Assembly (NCBI GenBank): GCA_036023115.1
Contig: JAYKKT010000040.1
Span: 2,787,501 to 2,851,500, forward strand
Direction: 5' to 3'
Length of the DNA: 64,000 nt
DNA from: Brasenia schreberi
Taxonomy: Eukaryota; Streptophyta; Magnoliopsida; Nymphaeales; Cabombaceae
The translations under genes and the position numbers were made by a program. Under the pieces are notes generated by a model. It ran no database searches. It had not been told where the DNA came from and worked only from the letters and a program-made list of their open reading frames with translations. Position 1 is the first letter of the stretch; each line of letters opens with the position of its first letter. Below are positions 50,311 through 60,985 of this stretch, in pieces.

Positions 50311-50462
50311 ACAACTAAGCATCTTCCCATCTAAAATGAGGTCCATACTATTAAATCTGACAAAAGTTAAATACTATTAAATCCCACAAAAGTTAGGTTT
50401 TGTAAGTCTACCGCAACCTTCTTTTCACATTCAGGTTTGAGATCTGTCATAACAGAGTTAAC
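50311..50462 (-). mobile_element. Second miniature RTE-like element (diverged)
   Basis: The left part resembles the RTE 3' end (GCAACAACTAAGCATC, TTCCCAT). The right part resembles the RTE 5' end (CTGACAAAAGTTA, AGTCTACCGCAACC, then TTCAGGTTTGAGA, TCATAACAGAGTT), with no coding body between. It is a worn cousin of the element at 47.0 kb. No convincing target duplication found. Confidence 0.5.
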
Positions 50463-51540
50463 ATCTATAATTTTTGAGAATAGATTGTTTTAAGTAGGAA
50501 CTAAATATAAATAGGAAGGAGGGATCATATCCCAAGTTAGCAATTATTCCCCACCATCGAGATTCGTGTCAAGGAGCTCTCCGACAAAAATTCTAAGATC
50601 GACAGTGCCGAATCCATGATGAACGTTGGAGCAAGCATGCAAAAACCCCTTTTTTGGCAAAACATTTAGAAGGTTGATCTAGGAGAAATGACAAGTCATC
50701 CCCCTGCAACACGTCCGCGCGCCCGCACAGAGGCACATATACACACCCACGGCAAGCAACCTTGAGCTCAACTAGAACTTACTCCAAAACTGAATTGACA
50801 TGAGATCCTTGACTCAAAATTCCACATAATTAGCCAAATTAAAGACATGCTTAAAGTAAGGGACAGGAGAGCTCGATTCTTAGAGTTCAGGCTTCTGGAG
50901 ATAAATCAACTTGAACAGCCCACAGCTGGATCTAGCTGGCTCGTGAACGCTCATATTAGTGTAGTTATTTGGTGTGTTTGACGTACTACTGTAAATGCCT
51001 TATAACACGGTTGAGAACATCAATAGTATACAGTAGAAATCCTTGGACCATACTATATCTTAGAATTAAATCATTTCCCTCAAGAAATATTTACTTAACA
51101 TAGAAATAACCCTTCCAAGACGCCATCCTTGAACAAAACATTCTTCACGATGGTGGGATTGCTTTTCATTTTGCTTCACCACATGATAGAGTACACCAAA
51201 AACATAACCAACTTGTCTGTGGATCATTGCATATTCAATTTCTCATCTGGCTCAGGACTGCTTAAAAGCCTGAGAACACGAGTTCAGTGAGTTTGCATGC
51301 GGTCAACGTCCTACCTAAGCTTAGGTCACCACACGATATAATGCCATATGATTTCTAACAGCAGGCAAACTTTAGAGGATGCATCCTAACCATTAGTTTT
51401 GAAGCCTTTCAAAATTGTTTATGTATTGCAGTTACATGCTCCAGAACATGTTTCTTATTGGATACGCTATAAATAGGCGTTTGATACACAGAATTCATGA
51501 AACATTTAGACAGAAATGGGTTCTATAAAGTAATATGATA
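50463..51540. other. Intergenic, no gene seen
   Basis: No coding or RNA feature recognised. Confidence 0.4.
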
Positions 51541-52299
51541 CAAAAATGAAATAGCTTGCATCAGTGTCCTTCCAAAGGTCGGTCACCTCTATGATGATGT
51601 CCCGCAAGGAATGCCTCTCCTAGATGGAGGCAATGTCGGCCAGTTTCCTGGAAACAGATCAAGAAGTTCAAAAAATGGTATAGATTGGCCTATCAATCTT
51701 TGAAGGATCAAATTAGCCATATATCAACTTTCCACTTCCATTAGAAGCTAATAAAAAATTGCAACTGGCGATCTTCAAGAAGGCCAGGAGTAAATGCGTC
51801 CTGCAAGCAGTAATAGGACAATAGCAGCAGAAGATGATAAAACTGCATCAGCCACCCCCATCAGCAAGACACAATGGATCGTGATATGAATAGAAAAACA
51901 AGATTTAGCTGTCTTGTTGATAAGTTCAATTTTCATAGAAGAAAGCTATCCATTTTCAGCAAGCCTTCATCAATTATGTGATGTTTACATCGGCACTCCT
52001 GGAGCCCCGCCATATAATGGTCAGGCTTCAACAGAAAGAACCTTCAGATCTCCATTCTTTGCAGCAATCATTAGGCTTATGAATTACATGTACTACATAT
52101 ATTTAACAAACAGTGAGAAAAACAGCGTTCAAATCTCAAATTCATAAAAAAAGAGAGGAAACAATACAAATATGAATATTCAAAAAGCCATATATTGTCT
52201 GTATGCACAAATAGGTGTGAAGGCAACCAGTATGGTCCCAATGAAATGCTTATCCATCAATGAAGCTCCACCACAAATATCAAAATTTGAATTCATGTT

Positions 52300-52560
52300 C
52301 ACGTTCTTCAAAAATCATCCTAGGCACAGATTATGATCAACCACCATCACCCCAATACCAACCGAAACCAAAACCAGGACCTTCTTACACTAACTGGGGT
52401 CAGCTACACTGATTCTTAATTGCCATTCTGTTCTATCTTGTAATGCATGTTCATGTTCTTCTAATATCATCCTAGGCACAGATTAAAGGCAATCACCATG
52501 GACACAATACCAAGCCAAACCAAACTAGGACTTATCTCAGACTAAGTGGGGTCAGTTCCT
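52300..52560. repeat. Imperfect tandem duplication in a LINE-like sequence
   Basis: About 52,303-52,400 and 52,452-52,555 share GTTCACGTTCTTC / GTTCATGTTCTTC, ATCATCCTAGGCACAGATTA, ACACCAATACC-like text, ACCAAAACCAGGAC / ACCAAACTAGGAC and TGGGGTCAG, in order. The last words recall LINE 3' ends. Confidence 0.6.
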
Positions 52561-52599
52561 AATTTCCATCTCATAGCATATCAGCATTTACTCCAAAAA

Positions 52600-52915
52600 C
52601 AAGATCATGGTTTACAGTTTCCCTCCAAGATTCTTGAGGTGTTCCTAGGCTTCCTTAAAAAATATTGACCTTTTCACCATAAGCACATCTTGCTGAATCC
52701 CAGAGTGCCCAAATGATCTTATACAGATCTTATTGTTTGATGTACATCAACTTTTTCAACTTTTTCTTTGATAACCTCATTATAGATCTACTCTGTTTTT
52801 TTCTTTTTACCATCCACCTCTACTGCTATTTTATCTACCTAATGATGTATGACTATCCCATACACGACATAATATAGCATAGCTGGTCTAAATTTAGCCT
52901 AGACGAAGACAGAAA
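52600..52915 (-). mobile_element. Old RTE-like LINE fragment
   Basis: Contains GATAACCTCATTATAGATC, then GCATAGCTGGTCTAAATT, which parallel the C-terminal coding region of the RTE copies (TAATAACCTCATTATG and CATGGCAGGCCTAA) in the same order and strand, with heavy divergence. Confidence 0.4.
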
Positions 52916-53599
52916 GTCATAACAGATGCAACAGCAAACTTATGAACTCCCGCGGTGTAGCATTAGCAGAAGCCAGTAACGAACAAAACTGGAACAATCA
53001 AATAGAGCATAGAACCAACAAACAAATTGAGCTTTCACAAGAAATGAAGCATACCAACATCGGCATTCACAAACAAAATCCAGTAGAATCGACGAAAAAA
53101 TCAGCCGTTACCTGTAGGAAAGGGAGAAGGAAATTTTAAACCAGAAAAAGAAAGATGGTCTCACTTCAACAGAAATACAAATGGATCTTCTTGAACGAGA
53201 ACTCCGGAACGGATCTTCACGAAATCACAAGAACCATAACCAATCGATCAAGAAATCAGCAACCAAAAGCTCCAAACCAAGCAAAGAAGATGCACATAAA
53301 AGAATTTAAGGATGCTAGAACTATACCTTACCATTTCCTCTAGGGATCAGGGTTAATAAGACGTGGCGTTTCATCCTTTTCTCCCTTCCATTTTGACCTT
53401 TCCTCAACATGGAAGATAGACAGTGGATTGGGAGAAACGCGACAGATAAAAAGTGGGAGAAACGGGGGGATGAATACGTGTTTGCGTCGAAGAACTTCCC
53501 TAGGCTACTCTGCGATGCTAGTCCCTCAAAGCAAACGAGTTAAATGGGTTTCTTTCCGGATTTGGGGTTGACTGAAATACATTAAAAACCAAGCTTGTG

Positions 53600-53722
53600 A
53601 AAAGGTGCTGTCTGAAGGCTAGCTTACCTGGCAGGTCTGTAGACTCAGATGTGGGTAGTGGGTTTGGTCCTGGGGCGTGCATACCTGGTGCCGACCTCCC
53701 CATCGAAACTAAAAACAAGTGA
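53600..53722 (+). mobile_element. tRNA-derived SINE
   Basis: GGCTAGCTTACCTGGCAGG (box A) at about 53,619, GTGGGTTTGGTCCTGG, GCGTGCATACCTGGTGCCG, ACCTCCCCATCG and a short A-rich end. The last part parallels the 19.55-kb copy. Confidence 0.6.
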
Positions 53723-53993
53723 TTGTTTTCTTCAACTTCTTCATTAAAATTTTTATATTTATTTATTTTCGTTATAATTTGTTATTCAGTTGATTGGACT
53801 CCAATTCTTTGATTCTTCTTCAAAATCATTCTATAAAACTAACCGACTCTGACCACACTAAGTTATTTGTAGGAATGTTTTCTTTTGACAGTATTGCAGG
53901 GATGAAATCTGAACAAAACCCAAAATGTTTAAATCGGAAAAATAAAATGGGTTGAGTTCGTCCAGACATGGATTTTGATAAAACCAGATTTTA

Positions 53994-54085
53994 ACACAAC
54001 GAGCAATAGCTCACCTGGCTAGGGGGTCGACTCACAAGTTGAAAGTCGCGAGTCTGATACCTGGACCACGCACAGAAAAGAAAAG
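53994..54085 (+). mobile_element. tRNA-derived SINE head
   Basis: GAGCAATAGCTCACCTGGCT, then AGGGGGTCGACTCACAAG and GTCGCGAGTCTGATACC (degenerate box B). Nearly identical head to the copy at 25.7 kb. Confidence 0.65.
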
Positions 54086-54479
54086 GCCTATTAATGACCT
54101 AATATCATATTATATGTTAGGACATACTCTATTAGCAGCCTCCCGTTTAAATTGAACATCACAGAATAACAACAAACTAGATTTTCATCCTCTATTATAA
54201 CAGACAAACTGGCTTTGTTAACGATCTAACATATAAGTTGAACTGCCTCCCATACAAAACTTTTACAGTACAACAGAGGATGGAAAGACAATAGAATCCA
54301 CCCTTTGATGTTTAATGTACACTGACCAATCATCAGAAAAACTGCAACCAACATAAAGGACTTGACCAACTCAACGTTACATCAGTAACGAATATTTTTT
54401 TCGCATGCGAATACCAAGAAACCATACTACAAGTTGGTTAAGGATGCCAAGCATCAAAACCATAATTCTTCTACTGTCA

Positions 54480-57400
54480 TTAAGCTTCCATTTCTGATAG
54501 TAGAGCACACTTTCTTTTCGCTAGCATCAACTCTCTTTCCAATCTCTCGATCTGTTCGGATGATGGAGGAAGCAGAGAAAACATGGACATACAAACTCTT
54601 AGTTAAGCATATTTGCATAAAGAGCAGTATTCCAAGGAAAACAAATTAAGTTTCAAATGTACCTCCTGCCTAAGTTCAGTTTGTCGTTGCCTATGTTGTT
54701 CGCACCTGTTTATAGTAGCTAAACTTAGCACTTTAAGTAAAACAATTAATGTCCAATAATATTTTAAACCCACCAAATAGCATTTTTAATTGAAAATCAA
54801 AATCCTAAGCAAAATATTAGTAAAAGCCATATCTATAATATCATGAAGCAGTACCAACACTTGTACTGATTCTAGGATTTGTAACCTCCTAAGTACCTCA
54901 TGAAAAGCTGCACATTTTCTTCACATAGTGTATCAATTGATACGGGATCTGCACCCTCCACAAGTGCCTCCATTTTAATGGGATGCTGCAAAACAAGTGA
55001 GTCACTTTACATGAAGTGCTGTGTGGAACCCACAACAATGAATTCTGCAAGGTCAAACAGACCAAAAGCCTAAGGATTTTATCTACCATACTACCACAAA
55101 AGAATCCATAATAGATAAATACGATAAAGTTTTATGCGGGCTGTTAAAAGCATAACGCAACTCTCTTCCTTTATTCGGACTTGGGACCAGTCATGCAAGA
55201 GTGATCCCTCTCTTCCTTTATTCGGACTTGGGACCAGTCATGCAAGAGTGATCCCTAACATGTCATACTACCACAAAAGAATCCATGGTAGACAACTTTA
55301 TCCGATTTATCTACCATGGATTCTTTTGTGGTAGTATGGCATGTAAGGGATCACCCTTGCAAGACTGGCCCCAAAGTAGGTTACCGCAAAATAACATTCA
55401 CTAAAACTTTCCTTGATGTATGTTATTTGCATATCACATTACTTTAGTGAAATAACAAAAAAATTGAATTATGGGGAGAAACATTAGAATGTAAAGCCTT
55501 TTGACTTAATAGAATAAAAATAGAATATATGGAATGTAAGTTTGATCATTTAATTACTTCGATTACTTCGGAGCTAAGTCACACAGACACTTCTAAGAGG
55601 TGGAGTGTCGACCTCGACACGAGTGTGACACCGACACCGTGTCGGTGCGGCATGGCAAAACAAAAAATGAAAAAAAAAATTTTAACTCATGGTTTTGCCG
55701 TCTATGGTGTATTTATCCTGGAAAACCCGATCAAAGAGGGAGTAATCCACGAAGACGATACCGAAGCCTCTTAGTCGACTCGTGACCTTACCTCCCATGA
55801 TGACACCTCAATTACCTCACCATAGTTTCCAAAATGCTCATTCAGCTTGTCTTCCATCATCTCCCATAAAACTCTGCCGATGAACATAGAAAAATATCTC
55901 AACGTGGACCTTCTTCACTTCCTTTTGTGTGGATATTCCACGCTTCAAAATCTGGTATCGATTTTGAAGTTCGGGTCTTTTTGGATAAATGAGTCTGAAA
56001 ATGTGAAGATGATTTGTGTATTATGATGAAATTAGTAGTTGTTTACCGTTTATGTGTTTTACTTTAATATAAAGTTGTGTACTTGCTATTGTCATATACT
56101 TATGTTAATTGATGTCTCACTTGTTGTAGCTTGGATATTATATATAATATATAATATTATATACCCTAGCCGTGTTGCTGCACCCAAAAAATTTGAAATT
56201 TGCTGTATCTCGCACCCGTGTGACATAACTTCGGAGGATATAGAAATTAAGATTGGGACACAATGCATCGCTCACAAGAGTTTTAAATATCTAAAGAGAT
56301 GAAAAAATGGATGGAGATATTACACATAGAATGAATGTAGGTTGGTTAAGATGGAGAAGGGTATAAGTGTTCTATGTAACAAGAAAACACCATTAAAATT
56401 GAAAGGTAAATATTATAGAACAGCAATTACACCTCCTATATTTTATGGTTTTGAGTGTTGGGCAGTTAAGCATCAACATATACATGTTTGTGACACAATT
56501 GAAGAGGTTGAAATGGATGAGTAAAAAGAAAAAACCTACATAATAAGGTTATTAGAAACAAATTGAGAGTGGTACCAATAAAGGATAAAATGAGGAAAAA
56601 TCATTTAAGATGGTTTGGACATGTAGAAAGATGACCAAAGGAAGCAACAGTAAGAAGATAAAAAAATGTATATTTAAAAAATGTTAAAAGTAGAAGAGGA
56701 ATACAACAAAAGTATTGGAAAGAAACAATAAAGAATGATCTAGCTCATGTTGAGTTATCTACCAGCATGGCACATGATTGAGCTACATGGAAACAAAGAA
56801 TTAGTTGTTGTTGTACTACTACAAAAGAATTATTTGAATTTGAACAACTTAAATTCATGTGTGCCACAGCATGGCAGAACTTAGAAAGACATTACATAAC
56901 GGAGCTATACAAGAAAAACTCATTTACAAGATCTCTATACTCATTTTTCATTTGGTGATTTATACCATTTATAAACACGCAAGTACATAATGAAATCCAC
57001 CTGTACTTCTAAGAGAAAACCAAATGAACACTGGATCCCAGACTCCAACGACAGTTAACAGTTTGGACAGAAGAACCCAAAGTTGGAGTAGAAATTGGGC
57101 GCTTTCCAGAAGTTGGACACACCTGTCCATTTTCTGGAGACCATATTAAAGCTAAAGGGCTTAGGCATGTCTCTCTCCAGTCATGTCCAACAACCATGCT
57201 CTATGTAGTCATGTGTTCCAGCAGAAATCAAGTTAAATGGAGGACATCTTTAATAAGTACTGCAATGCCATGGCAAAAATTAAACTGTCAACATGCACAT
57301 CCGGGAAGGCAAAAGCTTACTTGTGCACCTCCAACCAGGCTGCCAGATTTGGCCGCACCATGGATGATAGGCGAAGGACCAACCACATTTCTTGAAGCTG

Positions 57401-60322
57401 AAAAAAGGAGGCAAAAAGGAACGTGATGTAGAAGAATGAACTATCAGACAAGTAAAAGACCACAAATGTGAACAAGGAAACAGAAGTATCATCTATCACG
57501 AAATTTAAAAGCAGACACAGTTGCTTCCAGCTTTGACTAATCGATGGCTATTGATGAGGATGACTATTACCTGGAATGGCCCCTCCATCTACCGGACTTG
57601 TGCCTCTTCTTTTTGTTTGGATAACATTATCAGCATGAAGATTTGGCTGTGAGAGTACCGTTGCTGCAGGAGCAGGTAACCCTATAACAGATTGAGCTGG
57701 AGAAGAACCCCTTAGCTTATAGCCAGCCAAATGACATGTGCGCCTCCTGCAGAGATAAGACAGGAAATCAAAATGAAGTGTGACATGCATTTTTTACGTG
57801 GCTCCTAGACCAAGACACACTTAAGGTCTGAGGTGGCTACATGGAGATTTAATGAGGAGTAAAAATTAGATGTTAAAGACTTCAAAGCAGGCAGATAAGG
57901 CCTCAAAGATGCTAGAAGGGAACAATAAAACATGATCACTTTTTTTTGAGTTAATGATAAATATGGAAAGGGATTGAGCCCAATGTGCAATAAGAATCCA
58001 TCTAGCTGACCCAATTCGTCAAGTAAAAGGCTAAGCTTTGACTACAGTTTTATATATTAAGTACTAACGAAAGGATAAGGTACCATAGCAAATGGAAAGC
58101 AAGAATCTTAGGGTAAAAGGCTCAGCTATGATTACAGTTTTAGTTATTATGTATTAATGAAAACATAAAATGGCATATCCATTATAGAGAACATCACAGG
58201 TACACATACAAATAAATAAATACATATAGATGTACATAGTATCACAAATTTGCTGATAAAAACTTTCCATCTACTAAAAATTTTAATATATGAGTAAAGT
58301 ATATGGAAACGAACTTCTCAGAATCACGGGAATGTGTGTGCATACACATCCATGCATGCATGACCACATGCACTCTGACACAGACACCCATGCATGCATG
58401 CACACAGACGGAGGCATAACAGCCTTGACTGTATTGAATCAATTCACACAGAACCAAGGAACGCCAAAACCAAACCTAGGACAAGCCACAACTTTGAAGT
58501 GAAAACAATATTTTCCTGTTCCTTTTGTCACCCCAAGGTATATATGGATAAGCAAGTGAAAGTCGTCACGCAAATAGAAAAACCTGGTTTAACCCAGTTT
58601 TATAAACCAGGTTTTGCAAGGTGTCACCCAAACAGGGGCCTTAAAGATGTGCAAACATTATGATGTACCAAAGCAAAAGATAAAAACATTACCAATATTC
58701 ATATGTTATTTTCTTTAACCTGGCCTCTAAGCGAATGAAAACAGTTGTTCGTTCAAAGTCCTGTTTGTCGTGAGCTGGTTCCATGAAATTTGCCTCAAAG
58801 ACTCCTGGAAAAGACATGGACACAAAATTTTTGAAAGGGAAGCATTGTCGAGATTGAAATAAAGGTGAACACGTACCCACTACACCCCTTCCGTCACTAC
58901 CACTAGTGTGAATCACCTTCCAGAATGGCTAAAACAAATAGCAATAATATTAATATAATTCACCATCATCGCAAAAAAGAAAGAAAGGGAACTGCAATCT
59001 AGCGAAATATATTTACTGAAGAAATTTATGTAACAAATTGCTTTATGAAAGACATGGAGATTCATACCATGATAAGGCGATTTTTATGGTATACATTGAA
59101 CCCATGGATACCAACTATATCCTCCTTAACAAACCCAAGTGTTATCGTCACTGAAACCTGAAAACCATCGCGATATCATCAGTAGCAATGAACACATAGG
59201 AAGTGTGTTCCAAACAAAATATATAAGCAACACAAAGGAAATAACCAAATTGCATTATATGTCAAATGTTGATAAAACTAATCAAATATGTAACTAATTA
59301 ATAAGGTGAGCCCTGTTGGTCTAAAGCTGGTGAACTCATTACGGCCAGCTCCTACTCCTTTTGTTATCAGCTCTGTTTGTCTTTCCCCCTTCTACTGTCT
59401 ACATATAAGGGTCCTCTACCCGTTGAAATTATTATCTTTCATGAGATTTTGTGTCAATCTAACGTTGTCTTTGTTAAATTGGTGAGTTTCTGCTCTCGGT
59501 AACTTTGGATGTGTCGAATCAATTATAGGGGTATTGAATATCTTCATGAACCATGTACGGCTTAATGTATTGGTGAAGTCTCCACGCTTATAAGTTATAA
59601 CAATTTATCCACGTCAAATGACATTACTCAATAAAATCAACCAACCCATTCCCTAGAGTGTCATTGGATAGCCTAGTTTTATCTGCTACAGCTTATGCAT
59701 TCATATTTTAAATGCTTGGATATGTCCTTTCTCATGTTGCTGGTGCATGAGAATTCTATCGTATTTCATAAAGCGCACACACAGAAGGCGAGAGGAATGC
59801 AGTATATACATCATGTGTTCTGCATGTTTTCTCTCCTAGGCACTGCATCAGCATCGTTGGAACAATGCCACTAACGGGGAATCAAAACCATAAACAATTC
59901 ATTAACGAGAACAGGGCACTCTAGCTAAAATTGGACTTATTTTGTTTGTCAGGAAAAACTTTTAATTCAAGGATTTCAACACAATTACTATTTTATCTAT
60001 CATCAATTTTTCATGCATTGTAGTACGTGGAATCCTGAAACCATCTGTAAAGCTACTCATTGGGATCTGTTGCACTTAAACATGTTTGTAACAAACCACG
60101 TATCATATAAGAACACCCATAAACCAACCAATAGAAAATGATGACTTTTAGTGTTTTAAATAGGGGGCACGTGTCCACAAGAATAGCAAACATGAAACAA
60201 TTCTTCAAATATCATATATATATATATGTATATATATATATATGTATATATATATATGTATATATATATATATGTATATATATATGTATATATATATGTA
60301 TATATATATGTATATATATATG

Positions 60323-60371
<49 letters not shown>

Positions 60372-60377
60372 GTATAT

Positions 60378-60409
<32 letters not shown>

Positions 60410-60934
60410 GTATATATATATGTATGGATCTATGCATGTATATGCATGTACATATATATGATATCGATGCAAATTAAGACTGGTATTACAGCAGACTGGA
60501 TGTATATGCATGTACATATATATGATATCGATGCAAATTAAGACTGGTATTACAGCAGACTGGCAGCAGTTCCTGCCTTTGCCTTAAAAGTTCTTTAATT
60601 TCTTGATAAACAAATTGTGAACAAAGAAATGCATTATCGGCTCTTGCATTATGTACAATCCAAGGCAGAAGAACCCAAGGTACCAAAAAGACAACTTGGA
60701 TCAAGTCATCGCTTTGCAACATGGGGATAAGTGTGTGACGAGTATTGAGCCTCAATATTGCAAGAGCCAAAATCCTATCCATATCGCCAAATAGCCAGAC
60801 AATGAGTGCAACAAGCCTTGCAAAAAAAATAATGAAAGGATACAAGAGATGTTGCCATTTCAAGATATTGATGGTTTAATTTCTAACATGAGACTGGTTC
60901 TACCCAACACCAATATCTACCTTTAAAACAGTTC

Positions 60935-60985
<51 letters not shown>

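Larger units (their letters stand above)
51546..53420 (-). other. Unassigned region with weak minus-strand gene signals
   Basis: On the minus strand, in order: a possible leader exon ending GGAAATG|GTAAGG at about 53,333; a 53-codon ORF (51936..51775) starting MKIELINKTAKSCFS and containing the hydrophobic SSSAAIVLLLLAGRIYS; and a good acceptor TGTTTCCAG near 51,650 followed in one frame by NWPTLPPSRRGIPCG and a stop. I cannot join these into one frame and recognise no product. Overlapping LINE remnants (52.3-52.9 kb) argue that part of it is repeat-derived. It could be a small secreted or membrane peptide gene, a non-coding RNA, or chance. Confidence 0.2.
55089..56830 (+). mobile_element. 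Rearranged RTE LINE insertion in a MORC intron
   Basis: Bounded by a 17-bp target duplication with one mismatch: TACTACCACAAAAGAAT (55089-55105) and TACTACTACAAAAGAAT (56814-56830). Inside, the left part (about 55,106-55,262) is RTE 5' sequence in reverse orientation (AAAGTTTTATGCGGGCTG, TTTATTCGGACTTGGG, GAGTGATCCCT). The right part (about 55,435-55,573 and 56,228-56,813) is RTE 3' coding sequence in plus orientation (TATATGGAATGTAAGTTTGA, AAATATTATAGAACAGCAAT, AAGATGGTTTGGACATGTAG), ending in a TTGTTGTTGT tail. The coding part is riddled with stops. A second element (55,574-56,227) interrupts it. Confidence 0.8.

Noticed and set aside
60138..60541. Tyr/Ile/Met-rich frames
   Set aside because: Translation of the TA-rich microsatellite in a MORC intron.
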